DNA of 64,000 nt from CAKUFA01 sp963618735 (GCA_963618735.1 CAVEUM010000001.1:62001-126000); one strand, 5' to 3'. Counted from the first letter of the stretch, positions 15,331-23,919 are shown. Program-made: numbers and translations. The notes: generated by a model not told the origin, from the letters alone.

Positions 15331-16239
15331 ATGAATACGGGGCATCCCAGGGCTACCTACCATCTTCCGGGACTCTTTGAATTTTACGATCTTTATCGCT
15401 TGTATCTGCCGCTTTTTCAGGAGCACCGTGAGTTCTTCTATGACTGGTGCGACATTGGCTCGCTCTATGGCGCACCTGCGGGATGCCTTTGGGGAGGCGG
15501 AAGGGTCAGTGACAGTGAATGCAACCCTCGTGCAGCGGTGCAACTGGCACGGAAGTACGGCATTTCCGCACGACTGACCTTCAGCAACTCACTCCTGCGC
15601 CCTGAGCATTTGCAGGATCATCGGTGCAATGCGCTATGTGCCCTTCTGTCAGAAGACGAGCCTGGGCAGAATGGCGTGATTGTGCACTCGGAATTGTTGA
15701 CGGACTATCTGCAAGAGCATTATCCGAAGCTCTATCTGGTGTCGTCTACAACGAAGGTGCTGACGGACTTTCATGATTTCCGTCAGGAAGCAGAACGAAA
15801 GGAATTTCGCTATGTGGTGCCTGATTTTCGGCTGAACAAGAGATTTGACAGTCTGCGCGAATTGCCTCAACCCTTGAAGGATAAGACGGAATTTCTTTGC
15901 AACGAATGCTGCTTCTTTGGCTGCAGGGAGCGCAAGCAGTGCTACGAGGCGGTGAGCCTGAAAAATCTTGGCGAGGATACCCGGGAACACCACTGCAAAG
16001 CACCTGATGCGGCAGAAGGATACCGCTTTTCCAGAGCCATGCGGAATCCCGGGTTTATCAGCATCGAGGACATCCAACACACCTATTTGCCTATGGGCTT
16101 TACCCAGTTCAAGATTGAAGGACGCGGCCTGGGCAGTGCCATGGTGCTGGAATTTTTGCTCTACTATATGGTCAAGCCTGAGCATCAGCTGGAGGTGCGG
16201 GAAGCCATTTATCTGGATGCCATGCTGGATTTGTTCTGA
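15331..16239 (+). CDS. U32-peptidase-like protein with a Cys cluster (unknown function)
   Basis: A 302-residue protein. The segment CNECCFFGCRERKQCYEAV (four to five cysteines) and the C-terminal GFTQFKIEGRGL recall the U32 family, whose characterised members bind an Fe-S cluster and hydroxylate tRNA or rRNA. The N-terminal TIM-barrel-like part is shorter and divergent, so the activity is open. The frame extends up to 15271 inside the previous gene, but AAGGCGG sits 8 bases before the ATG at 15331. The upstream partner is the ATC-hydrolase-like protein, itself Cys-rich. A strong terminator follows. Confidence 0.45.
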   Translation: MNTGHPRATYHLPGLFEFYDLYRLYLPLFQEHREFFYDWCDIGSLYGAPAGCLWGGGRVSDSECNPRAAVQLARKYGISARLTFSNSLLRPEHLQDHRCNALCALLSEDEPGQNGVIVHSELLTDYLQEHYPKLYLVSSTTKVLTDFHDFRQEAERKEFRYVVPDFRLNKRFDSLRELPQPLKDKTEFLCNECCFFGCRERKQCYEAVSLKNLGEDTREHHCKAPDAAEGYRFSRAMRNPGFISIEDIQHTYLPMGFTQFKIEGRGLGSAMVLEFLLYYMVKPEHQLEVREAIYLDAMLDLF

Positions 16240-16262
16240 AATTGCGGTGAAAGCTGCATAAC

Positions 16263-16304
16263 AAAAAGAGGAGAAGCCACATCCATTGCGGCTTCTCCTT
16301 TTTG
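16263..16304 (+). terminator. Bidirectional intrinsic terminator
   Basis: GGAGAAGCC pairs with GGCTTCTCC, flanked by A- and T-tracts. It separates the plus-strand U32-like gene from the converging liv operon. Confidence 0.85.
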
Positions 16305-16319
16305 CATTTCGTGAAAGGA

Positions 16320-17033
16320 TTACTTCGTTCCGAGATAAGCGTCCTGCACACGCTTGTCAGCCAGAAGCTCGGCACCGGTGCCGGACATGGTGATGCGTCC
16401 CGTCTCCAGCACATAGGCATGATGGGCGCACCGCAGGGCGGCGTTGGCGTTCTGCTCAATCAGAAGGATGGTCATGCCTGTTTCGTTCAGCCGACGAATG
16501 ATGGAGAAAATATCCTTCACAATCAGCGGCGCAAGACCCAGAGAAGGCTCGTCCATCATCAGAATGCGGGGGCGGGTCATCATGGCACGGCCGACGGCCA
16601 GCATCTGCTGCTCACCACCCGAAAGCGTACCGGCCTTCTGCCAGTTGCGCTCCTTCAGTCGGGGGAAGAGGGTGTAGACATGTTCGATGTCTGCCTCGAT
16701 GCTTTCCTTATCCTTGCGGAGATAGGCACCAATCTGCAGGTTTTCTTTCACGGTCAGATTATCGAAAACACGACGGCCTTCAGGCACCAGCACAATGCCT
16801 TCCGATACGGTACGCTGCGTATTTTGACTGGTGATGTCGCGTCCGTCATAAAGGATGCGTCCGCCGCTGGCGCGTTCCAGACCGCAAATGGTGCGAAGGG
16901 TAGTGGACTTGCCGGCACCGTTGGCACCAATCAGGGTTACAATTTCTCCCTCTTCTACATCGAAGGAGATGCCGCGCAGGGCGTCGATGCCGCCGTAATT
17001 GACGTGCAGATCTGTTACTTTCAGCAGGCTCAT
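16320..17033 (-). CDS. livF: Branched-chain amino acid ABC transporter ATP-binding protein LivF
   Basis: A 237-residue ATPase: Walker A LIGANGAGKSTTLRTICG, signature LSGGEQQMLAVGRAMM, Walker B LMMDEPSLGLAP (the SLGLAP wording is typical of LivF), and C-terminal DAYLG. It forms a heterodimer with LivG on the cytoplasmic side of LivHM. It is last in the livKHMGF operon, and its ATG overlaps the stop of livG by 4 bases. The terminator at 16263-16304 ends the operon. Confidence 0.95.
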   Translation of the reverse strand: MSLLKVTDLHVNYGGIDALRGISFDVEEGEIVTLIGANGAGKSTTLRTICGLERASGGRILYDGRDITSQNTQRTVSEGIVLVPEGRRVFDNLTVKENLQIGAYLRKDKESIEADIEHVYTLFPRLKERNWQKAGTLSGGEQQMLAVGRAMMTRPRILMMDEPSLGLAPLIVKDIFSIIRRLNETGMTILLIEQNANAALRCAHHAYVLETGRITMSGTGAELLADKRVQDAYLGTK

Positions 17034-17869
17034 TCTTCATCCACCCCCAAATAGGCCGCGATGACTGCGGGATCATCCCGCACCTCAGCGGGGGTTCCCT
17101 GGGCAATCAGCTTGCCGAAATCAATGACATAAATGCGGTCGGAAATGTCCATGACCAGATTCATATGATGCTCAATCATGAAAATCGTCAGGCCGAACTG
17201 ATCCTTGATGGTACGGATAAAATCACCCAACTCCTCAGTTTCCTGGGGGTTCATGCCAGCGGCAGGCTCGTCCAGCAACAGCAGCTTGGGGTCGGTAGCC
17301 AGGGCACGGGCAATTTCCAATCGGCGCTGCTTGCCGTAGGGGAGGGAAGTGGCCTTTTCTTCTGCCAGGTCGGCCAAACCAACCACGTCCAGCAGCTCCA
17401 TGGCCTTTTTCCGCATGGCTGCTTCCTCACGGTAGTTCAGGCGGAAGGTAGCAGTGAACACATTGCTGGTGCGGCGGAGATGCGTGGCAATCAGCACGTT
17501 TTCAAACGCGGTCTGAGACTTGAAAAGCCGAATATTCTGGAAGGTACGGGCAATACCCAGCGCGGTGATTTTGTCGGGCGTCATGCGGATGTGCTTGCCA
17601 AGGTACATATCGCTGTTCTGCCCGGCATAGTCGCGCTTCATCTTTCCCGTGGGGTGATTCATGGCAATGGGCTTATCCCGGAAATACACGGCGCCGTTGG
17701 TCGGCTCGTAAACACCGGTGATGCAGTTGAAAGCCGTGGTTTTGCCGGCACCATTGGGGCCAATCAGGGCCACGATTTCACCTTCGTTGGCTTCCATGGA
17801 CAGGTTGTTGATGGCAACCACGCCGCCAAACTGCATGGTGACGTTTTCTACACGCAATACACTGCTCAT
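17030..17869 (-). CDS. livG: Branched-chain amino acid ABC transporter ATP-binding protein LivG
   Basis: A 279-residue ATPase, longer than LivF as usual, with Walker A LIGPNGAGKTTAFNCITG, the LivG-type insertion around KITALGIARTFQNIRLF, a signature replaced by ATSLPYGKQRRLEIARAL (the LPYGxQRRLEIA form typical of LivG), and Walker B LLLDEPAAGMNPQE. It overlaps livM upstream and livF downstream by 4 bases each, indicating tight translational coupling. Confidence 0.95.
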   Translation of the reverse strand: MSSVLRVENVTMQFGGVVAINNLSMEANEGEIVALIGPNGAGKTTAFNCITGVYEPTNGAVYFRDKPIAMNHPTGKMKRDYAGQNSDMYLGKHIRMTPDKITALGIARTFQNIRLFKSQTAFENVLIATHLRRTSNVFTATFRLNYREEAAMRKKAMELLDVVGLADLAEEKATSLPYGKQRRLEIARALATDPKLLLLDEPAAGMNPQETEELGDFIRTIKDQFGLTIFMIEHHMNLVMDISDRIYVIDFGKLIAQGTPAEVRDDPAVIAAYLGVDEE

Positions 17870-18948
17870 GCCTTCGTCACCTCCTGCTTGTTTTTACGCT
17901 TGGGAATTTTCAGGTTCCACAACTCGCGGTCGCCCATCAGGCCTTGACGGAAGAACAACACAACGATCATGATAACGATGGAGAACACCACCATGCGGAA
18001 GCCGGAGCCCAGCAGCGGTACCTGGAAATCATTGATGAAGGTGGTGTTGTCCAGGAAGCGGAGCCACCATTCACTGCAGGCAATAAACAGGAAGGAAGCA
18101 ATGACGCTGCCGGAAACGCTGCCCATGCCGCCGATGACCACAATCAGCAGAATCTCGTACGTCATGGAAGACTTGAAGGCATTGGCCTGCAGGGAACCCT
18201 GATACATGGCCAGCAGGGCACCGCCCACGCCGGCAAAGAAAGAACTGATCACGAAGGACATCTGCTTGTGATGGAACAGATTGATGCCCATAGCCTCTGC
18301 GGCAATTTCGTCATCACGGATGGCCTTGAAGGCACGGCCGTAGGTGGAGTTGATTAAAAGCAGAATGATGCCGATGCATATGCCGGACACGATGAAGGGG
18401 AACAGCACGGTGCATCCGCTCATCAGGGAGTTGAAGGTGGGATAAGTCTTCAAAAGGTTGGATCCATTGGTGATAGGTCCAAGGCTGTCCCATTGCACAA
18501 TGGCGCGAATGATTTCCGCAAAGCCAAGGGTAGCAATGGCCAGGTAGTCGCTCTTCAAACGAAGCACGGGGAGACCAATCAGTGCGGCGAAAATGGCGGC
18601 CACTACGCCAGCCAGCACCAGTGCAAGAATGAAGTTGAGTTCAACGGTGACGCAGCCGCCAGCGTAGTACTGATACACAGCCTGGCGCTTGGCCAGCGGG
18701 ATAGTCAGCACGGCATAGGTGTATGCGCCGACCAGCATGAAACCAGCCTGACCAAGGGAGAACAAGCCGGTGAAGCCATTCAGCAGGTTCATGGAAACGG
18801 CAATCAGGGCATAGACGGCGCCCTTCTTCAGCACGGTGACCAGCATGGAGCTGGCGCCCTGCGTTTCTTCAGCCAGCCAGGCAAGGAAAAAGATGAGCGC
18901 TACCGCGGCCACACAGCAGAGGGTCTTCCAAAGGGGTTGCTTTTTCAT
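17866..18948 (-). CDS. livM: Branched-chain amino acid ABC transporter permease LivM
   Basis: A 360-residue permease with about nine membrane helices. The family cytoplasmic loop (LINSTYGRAFKAIRDDEIAAEAMGI) is present, followed by GVGGALLAMYQG and the C-terminal GMGSVSGSVI. I place the start at 18948 (MKKQPLWK), where GAGGTG is well spaced, and not at the earlier in-frame start that would overlap livH. It pairs with LivH to form the channel for Leu/Ile/Val or related substrates. Confidence 0.93.
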   Translation of the reverse strand: MKKQPLWKTLCCVAAVALIFFLAWLAEETQGASSMLVTVLKKGAVYALIAVSMNLLNGFTGLFSLGQAGFMLVGAYTYAVLTIPLAKRQAVYQYYAGGCVTVELNFILALVLAGVVAAIFAALIGLPVLRLKSDYLAIATLGFAEIIRAIVQWDSLGPITNGSNLLKTYPTFNSLMSGCTVLFPFIVSGICIGIILLLINSTYGRAFKAIRDDEIAAEAMGINLFHHKQMSFVISSFFAGVGGALLAMYQGSLQANAFKSSMTYEILLIVVIGGMGSVSGSVIASFLFIACSEWWLRFLDNTTFINDFQVPLLGSGFRMVVFSIVIMIVVLFFRQGLMGDRELWNLKIPKRKNKQEVTKA

Positions 18949-18958
18949 CTGAATCACC

Positions 18959-19837
18959 TCAAACCTTCTCAGCTGTCTTTTCGCCAAACAGTCCGTTAGG
19001 CTTGAAGATCAGGATAACGATCAGCAGGGCAAACGTGAAAGCATCAGAGAAAGCTGTGTAGCCAGCGGCTTTGATCAGGTTTTCACAAATGCCGATAATA
19101 AAGGCGCCGATCACAGCACCGGGGATGGAACCAATACCGCCGAACACTGCAGCTACGAAGGCCTTCAGGCCGGGCATGGCGCCAACAGTGGGGGTGACGG
19201 TGGAGTAATTGGTGAAGTAGAGCATGGAGCCTACTGCAGCCAATGCGGAACCAAGGATAAAGGTGGCGGAAATGACGTTGTTGATCTTGATGCCCATGAG
19301 CTGCGCTGTTTCAAAGTCCTTGGATACGGCGCGCATGGCCATGCCGATCTTGGTGTGGTTGATCAGCAGCACCAACGCCACCACCAGAATCACCGTCAGC
19401 ACAGGGGTAACCAGGGTGACTACCTTGGTGCTGGCAGAGCCGATGGTGATGGTGTCGGAGATCCAGGGAAGCACGGGATATTGCTTGGCCAGACCGCCCG
19501 TGACATACCACATCAGGTTTTGCAGCAGATAGGAGGTGCCGATGGCGGAAATCATGATGGACATACGGGGCGCGGTACGCAGCGGCTTGTAGGCCACACG
19601 CTCCACCAGGAAGCCCAGAATCACCGTCAGCAGAATGACCAGCGGAACGGAAATGCTCAGGGGAAGGGCAGCGGTCAGGTACACCATGAAGAAACCGGCT
19701 GCGGTGAAGATATCGCCGTGGGCAAAGTTGATCAGTCGCAGAATGCCGTAGACCATGGTGTAGCCAACAGCGATCAGCGCGTATTGCCCGCCGACCGATA
19801 TGCCAGCCAGCAGATAGGGGAGAAGCGAGTCGAACAT
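18959..19837 (-). CDS. livH: Branched-chain amino acid ABC transporter permease LivH
   Basis: A 292-residue permease opening with LLAGISVGGQYALIAVGYTM and the LivH hallmark GILRLINFAHGDIF, plus the coupling loop TKIGMAMRAVSKDFETAQLMG. It is the partner of LivM and is first after the binding-protein gene, from which it is separated by a stem-loop with a weak T-rich tail. Confidence 0.95.
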   Translation of the reverse strand: MFDSLLPYLLAGISVGGQYALIAVGYTMVYGILRLINFAHGDIFTAAGFFMVYLTAALPLSISVPLVILLTVILGFLVERVAYKPLRTAPRMSIMISAIGTSYLLQNLMWYVTGGLAKQYPVLPWISDTITIGSASTKVVTLVTPVLTVILVVALVLLINHTKIGMAMRAVSKDFETAQLMGIKINNVISATFILGSALAAVGSMLYFTNYSTVTPTVGAMPGLKAFVAAVFGGIGSIPGAVIGAFIIGICENLIKAAGYTAFSDAFTFALLIVILIFKPNGLFGEKTAEKV

Positions 19838-19880
19838 ACGTCATTCCTCCATTGGAAAGTGGATACTCTGTGGAAAATAA

Positions 19881-19920
19881 GAAAGCGAACCCGCGCTTTT
19901 CACGGGCACGGGTTCGCTGT
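19881..19920 (-). terminator. Attenuating stem-loop between livK and livH
   Basis: On the minus strand AGCGAACCCG pairs with CGGGTTCGCT around a GC-rich inner stem, followed by TTCTTATTTTCC. It lies directly after livK, so it probably lets only part of the transcription into livHMGF. Confidence 0.7.
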
Positions 19921-19941
19921 TCATTCTTTTACGGAGATGGA

Positions 19942-21120
19942 TTACTCAGCAAGGGCGGAAACGGACTGAGTCTTTTCAAAGTCAAACTCGCCAGTCTCGG
20001 TGTTAGCCTTCTTGATGTAAGCCATATCCTTGTTAGCGTCGCCGTTTTCATCGAAGGAGATGGAACCAGTGACACCGGTGTAGGTCACAGAAGGCAGAGC
20101 AGCTGCCACAGCGGCAGGATCGGTGGAGCCGGCGGCCTTCAGTGCTTCGATGGCCACGTTGTAAGCATCAAAGCCCAGCACGGACACAGCTGCCACGATG
20201 TCGTTGCCGCCGTTGTTGTTCAGCTTGTCGGGGTTGGCATTCAGCCAAGCCTTGTAGCCGGAAACGAATTCCACAGCGGCGGGATTGCTCTCGTCTTCAG
20301 CGAAGAAGGTGGACACGTACACGTCGATGTTCTTGCCCTTTGCAGCGTCCAGGATAACGGAGGATTCCCAAGTGTCACCAGCCATCAGCGGGAAGGAAAC
20401 GCCCTGAGAAGCGGCCTGGTCAATGATCAGGGAAGCATAGGTGGTGGCGCAGGGAGCGAAGATCACATCGCAGCCGGCGTTCACAGCGTTGTTCAGATAA
20501 GCAGAGAAGTCGCTGGTGCCTTCGGGGAAGGTATCCTCAACAACCTCGCAACCCAGAGCCTTGAAGGCCTGCACGAAATAGTGGGCCAGGCCGTTGCCGT
20601 AATCTTCACCCAGCATGGAAAGCACATAGGCCTTCTTGCAGCCCTTGTCAGAAGCGAAGTTTGCCATCACGCTGCCCTGGAAGGGATCCAGGAAGCAAAT
20701 GCGCCAGTAGTAATCGCACAGCAGGGTAACGTTGGGGTTGGTGCAGCTTACGCCAATGGCGGGAACACCAGCAGCCGCGAATACGTCGCCGCCAGCCATG
20801 GAGCAACCGGAGCCATAAGAACCAAGCACGATAGAAACACCAGAAGAAACCAGGGACTGGGCGGCCGTCACGGCCTTATCCGTTGCAGACTGGTTGTCAA
20901 CAATCACCAGCTCAACATTGTAGGTTTCGCCGCCGATTTCAACAGTAGGAGTCAAAGACTGAGCATACTCAATACCAATAACTTCCTGCTTGCCGCCAGC
21001 ACCGTTATCACCGGAGGAAGGCTCGAATACGCCGATTTTCACGGTATTTTCAGCGGAAGCGAAGGAGAGGCAGCTCAGTGCCAGAACAATCGCAAGAGTA
21101 AGTGCAGCTAGTTTCTTCAT
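19942..21120 (-). CDS. livK: Branched-chain amino acid-binding protein LivK
   Basis: A 392-residue periplasmic-binding-protein-like fold I protein (GVFEPSSGDNGAGGKQEVIG, the ligand-contacting opening of LivK/LivJ types, and VLSMLGEDYGNGLAHYF). The signal sequence MKKLAALTLAIVLALSC ends FASA-EN. The Cys lies in a poor lipobox (ALSC), so signal peptidase I cleavage seems likelier. The start at 21120 has AAAGGAGG; the frame continues upstream without support. It is first in the complete livKHMGF operon. Confidence 0.93.
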   Translation of the reverse strand: MKKLAALTLAIVLALSCLSFASAENTVKIGVFEPSSGDNGAGGKQEVIGIEYAQSLTPTVEIGGETYNVELVIVDNQSATDKAVTAAQSLVSSGVSIVLGSYGSGCSMAGGDVFAAAGVPAIGVSCTNPNVTLLCDYYWRICFLDPFQGSVMANFASDKGCKKAYVLSMLGEDYGNGLAHYFVQAFKALGCEVVEDTFPEGTSDFSAYLNNAVNAGCDVIFAPCATTYASLIIDQAASQGVSFPLMAGDTWESSVILDAAKGKNIDVYVSTFFAEDESNPAAVEFVSGYKAWLNANPDKLNNNGGNDIVAAVSVLGFDAYNVAIEALKAAGSTDPAAVAAALPSVTYTGVTGSISFDENGDANKDMAYIKKANTETGEFDFEKTQSVSALAE

Positions 21121-21150
21121 GGTAGATGCCTCCTTTAATAGAATAAAGCG

Positions 21151-21179
21151 ATTATACACTGAAGAGATTGGAAATGCAA
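21151..21179 (-). promoter_or_regulatory. livK operon promoter
   Basis: Minus-strand TTGCAT (21179-21174), 17-base spacer and TATAAT (21156-21151), about 30 bases before livK. The stretch between here and the upstream ABC operon (21180-21376) holds only two tandem terminators. Confidence 0.75.
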
Positions 21180-21226
21180 GTGTAGTACACGAAAAATGCA
21201 AAGTTGACGCCCGTCATGCAAAAAGG

Positions 21227-21254
21227 CAAAAAAAATGCACGAAATCGGTGCATT
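21227..21254 (-). terminator. Second (tandem) terminator after the polar amino acid ABC operon
   Basis: On the minus strand AATGCAC-CGATTTC-GTGCATT is followed by a run of T. It lies just downstream of a stronger terminator at 21263-21302 and shields the livK promoter. Confidence 0.6.
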
Positions 21255-21262
21255 CTCCCCGC

Positions 21263-21302
21263 AAAAAAAGACCGTGCCAGCGGAAATTTTGACGGCACGG
21301 TC
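21263..21302 (-). terminator. Terminator of the polar amino acid ABC operon
   Basis: GACCGTGCC pairs with GGCACGGTC and is followed on the minus strand by seven T. It lies 75 bases after the ATPase stop codon. Confidence 0.85.
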
Positions 21303-21376
21303 GGATAAAGCTGAAGCAAGCTGTGAATAAAATGAAAATAAAAATGCATGACGCCTGCAAAATCCTGCGGAAACGG

Positions 21377-22162
21377 TTAAAGACTCGTGTAGTTTGCAAG
21401 GAAATGGCGGGTGCGCTCGGCCGTTGGATGCTCGAACACTTCCTGCGGCGTACCCTGCTCCAGAATAACGCCATCGTCCATGAAGATTACCTTGCTGGCT
21501 ACATCGTGGGCAAAGGACATCTCGTGGGTCACGATGATCATGGTGGTGTCGCGATCCGCCAGGGAGCGAATGACGCGGAGCACCTCGCCTGTCAGCTCGG
21601 GATCCAGCGCGGAGGTTGGCTCATCGAAGCAGAGGATATCCGGCTCCAGCGCCAGAGCACGGGCAATGGCGACGCGCTGGCATTGTCCGCCGGAAAGCTG
21701 GTGGGGATAATTGCTCATCCGATCCTGAAGACCCATCTGCGCCAGAAGCTGCTTTCCCTGCTCAACGGTTTCCTCATGAATACGGCGGCGCTGAGCCTTG
21801 TCCTTCACCTGCTCACGGAGCAGCAGTTCTTTGGCCAACACGACATTGTCCAGCGCGGTATACTGGGGGAAGAGATTGAAGGACTGAAATACAAGGCCGA
21901 AGTGCAGACGGCGGCGACGCAATTCTGCATCGCTGAGCGTTGATTTGCTTGATGCGTCCAGCAGCAGCTGATCACCAAGACGAACCGTACCGTGATCCGG
22001 TGTTTCCAGAAAATTCAGGCAACGAAGCAGTGTTGTTTTTCCACTGCCGGAGGATCCGATAATGGAGACCACATCGCCTTTTTCCATGGTAAAGGAGATG
22101 TCCTTCAGCACATGGGTCGTGCCGAAGGATTTGCTGATTCCGTTTACTTCTAACAAAGCCAT
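21377..22162 (-). CDS. Polar amino acid ABC transporter ATP-binding protein (GlnQ/HisP type)
   Basis: A 261-residue ATPase with Walker A IIGSSGSGKTTLLRCLNFLE (the CLNxLE wording is typical of GlnQ/ArtP/HisP), an insertion before the signature (ELLLREQVKDKAQRRRIHEE), signature LSGGQCQRVAIARALA and Walker B ILCFDEPTSALDPEL. I start it at 22162. The ATG three codons earlier touches the AAGGAG site and is too close for initiation. It follows the permease gene by 17 bases. Confidence 0.93.
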   Translation of the reverse strand: MALLEVNGISKSFGTTHVLKDISFTMEKGDVVSIIGSSGSGKTTLLRCLNFLETPDHGTVRLGDQLLLDASSKSTLSDAELRRRRLHFGLVFQSFNLFPQYTALDNVVLAKELLLREQVKDKAQRRRIHEETVEQGKQLLAQMGLQDRMSNYPHQLSGGQCQRVAIARALALEPDILCFDEPTSALDPELTGEVLRVIRSLADRDTTMIIVTHEMSFAHDVASKVIFMDDGVILEQGTPQEVFEHPTAERTRHFLANYTSL

Positions 22163-22179
22163 GGGTGCCATCTCCTTTC

Positions 22180-22866
22180 TTAATGGAAGAAATCCAGCTT
22201 CTTTTCTACCCAGTTGAATAGCAGGGTCAGCAAACCGTTGCAGATGAGGTAGTATACGCCAGTGAAGAACAGCGGCCAGATGACGCCCGAAATGCCATGG
22301 GAACCCTTCATGAAGGAATATCCTGCCCAGATGATTTCCTGCAAGGCGATGATTCGCGCCAGAGAAGTGTCCTTCACCAGGGTGATGATCTCGTTCGCCA
22401 TAGGCGGAACGATGCGCTTGATCATTTGCAGCAGCTTGATTTTGAAGAAAATCTGTCGGCGGGTCATGCCAAGCACCAGGCCGGCTTCTTCCTGTCCGGT
22501 GGGAATGCCCTGGATACCGCCGCGGAAAATTTCAGAAAAGTAGCAGGCATAGTTGATAATGAAGGCGATGGCCGCGGCAAAAAAACGTCCGGATTCGCCG
22601 CCGCCCCAGATGTTGTTGCCAAGAATCAAACCAGGGAAATAGAAGATGATTAGCAGCTGAATCATAAGCGGCGTTCCGCGGATGACGTAAACGATGCCGC
22701 GGCTGAGCCACTTCAGCGGCTTAAAGGAGGACATGGAAGCGAGGGAAATCACAAGCCCCAGCGGAACAGCACCTACAAGGGTCACGAAAAAGAGCTTCAG
22801 CGTTTGCAGGAAGCCTTCATTCAGTGCGCTGACAACGATGGGTAACTGCTCCAGCCAGGAATTCAT
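22180..22866 (-). CDS. Polar amino acid ABC transporter permease (HisM/GlnP type)
   Basis: A 228-residue permease with five helices and the His/Glu/Gln/Arg/opine family signature (VIRGTPLMIQLLIIFYF, then EEAGLVLGMTRRQIFFKIKL as the EAA loop, and NEIITLVKDTSLARII). Only one permease gene is present, so a homodimer is likely. The substrate within the polar amino acid group cannot be read from the sequence. Confidence 0.93.
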   Translation of the reverse strand: MNSWLEQLPIVVSALNEGFLQTLKLFFVTLVGAVPLGLVISLASMSSFKPLKWLSRGIVYVIRGTPLMIQLLIIFYFPGLILGNNIWGGGESGRFFAAAIAFIINYACYFSEIFRGGIQGIPTGQEEAGLVLGMTRRQIFFKIKLLQMIKRIVPPMANEIITLVKDTSLARIIALQEIIWAGYSFMKGSHGISGVIWPLFFTGVYYLICNGLLTLLFNWVEKKLDFFH

Positions 22867-22906
22867 GGCAAAACCGCCCTTCCATGAAAAGTCAATGAGA
22901 CAGGCA

Positions 22907-22936
22907 GAGGGGCCTTCCGCTTCCGAAAGGCTCCTC
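22907..22936 (-). terminator. Stem-loop between amino acid-binding protein and permease genes
   Basis: A 10-bp stem (GAGGGGCCTT with AAGGCTCCTC, one G-U pair) right after the binding-protein stop. There is no T-tract, so it is probably an mRNA-stabilising or processing element rather than a terminator. It matches the position of stem-loops in the other two importers of this window. Confidence 0.5.
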
Positions 22937-22952
22937 CATGAGATGATAGGGA

Positions 22953-23732
22953 TTACTTCTGCTCAATCAGTGCGGCCTGCACACCGTAGGTCTGTGCGAT
23001 GGTGTCCAGTGTGCCGTCTGCATAGGCGGTGGTCAGGAACTCATTCAGCGCGTCGGTCAAATCGGAACCGGTGCGGAAGCCAACGCCGTATTCTTCGGTG
23101 GTGAGGCTGACCGTGTAAGTCAGGGATGCATAGCTGGTGCCTTCACCAACCATGGCGGCGGCCATCAGGGCATCAATCACAGCGGCATCAGAAGTGCCGG
23201 CGGCAACTTCCATCAGGGCGTCTGCCTGGGAAGAAACAGGGGTGGCAGCGTAGCCCAGGGCGGCAATGGCAGCTTCGCCTGCACTGCCGGCTTCCACGGC
23301 GAAGGTCAGTCCCGCAAGGCTTTCCACGGTCTGATACTGATCGGCCGCATCTTTGGACACCACAACGACCTGCGCGTTGTTCAGGTAGGCTTTGGTGCAG
23401 TTCATGGCGCTCATGACCTCATCGGTCAGGGTCATGCCGTTCCACACACAGTCGATGTTTTTGCTGTTCAGCTCCAGCACCTTGCTGTCCCAGTCGATTT
23501 CGACAAACTCGACTTCCACACCCAGGGATGCTGCGAAAGCCTTGGCCAAATCGGCATCAAAGCCAATCCAGTCGCCGTTTTCATCCTTATAGTCCATAGG
23601 CTCGAAATCGGTGATGCCGACTACCAGCTTGCCCTTTTCCTTGACGTATGCCATGTCGGAATCTTCAGCAAACGCGCAAACAGTCATCATGCACATAGCC
23701 AGTGCCAGCAGCATTGCGAACATCTTTTTCAT
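22953..23732 (-). CDS. Polar amino acid-binding protein (SBP family 3)
   Basis: A 259-residue binding protein of the GlnH/HisJ class: KGKLVVGITDFEPMDYKDE opening, GFDADLAKAFAASLGVEVEF, and EEYGVGFRTGSDLTDALN toward the end. The signal sequence MKKMFAMLLALAMCMMTVC ends FA-ED, without a standard lipobox. It is first in the three-gene importer operon, with GGAGG upstream and a strong promoter at 23800-23828. Confidence 0.93.
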   Translation of the reverse strand: MKKMFAMLLALAMCMMTVCAFAEDSDMAYVKEKGKLVVGITDFEPMDYKDENGDWIGFDADLAKAFAASLGVEVEFVEIDWDSKVLELNSKNIDCVWNGMTLTDEVMSAMNCTKAYLNNAQVVVVSKDAADQYQTVESLAGLTFAVEAGSAGEAAIAALGYAATPVSSQADALMEVAAGTSDAAVIDALMAAAMVGEGTSYASLTYTVSLTTEEYGVGFRTGSDLTDALNEFLTTAYADGTLDTIAQTYGVQAALIEQK

Positions 23733-23799
23733 GGGGAAACGCCTCCGTTAATCATAATCATGTTGATGCGAGATGGCTTATTGCCTTCAACGCTTTATC

Positions 23800-23828
23800 A
23801 TACTAACACAAAAAAGCGAATGTGTCAA
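23800..23828 (-). promoter_or_regulatory. Promoter of the polar amino acid importer operon
   Basis: Minus-strand TTGACA (23828-23823, consensus), 17-base spacer, TAGTAT (23805-23800). The tRNA terminator lies just upstream at 23886-23919. Confidence 0.75.
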
Positions 23829-23885
23829 CACTTTAGCGCAAAAAAGTTTCAAGAAATTTTGAACGACTATTTTCATTGGAGAACA

Positions 23886-23919
23886 AAGAAAAACACCTAA
23901 GAGATGAACTCTTAGGTGT
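23886..23919 (-). terminator. Terminator of the Met tRNA unit
   Basis: ACACCTAAGAG-TTCAT-CTCTTAGGTGT followed by TTTTCTTTG on the minus strand, starting 5 bases after the tRNA-Met 3' end. A perfect 11-bp stem. Confidence 0.9.

Noticed and set aside
21174..21260. Repeated ATGCA strings, considered as a repeat array or CRISPR-like element
   Set aside because: Units are irregular in spacing and length. They are explained by the livK promoter and a terminator hairpin.
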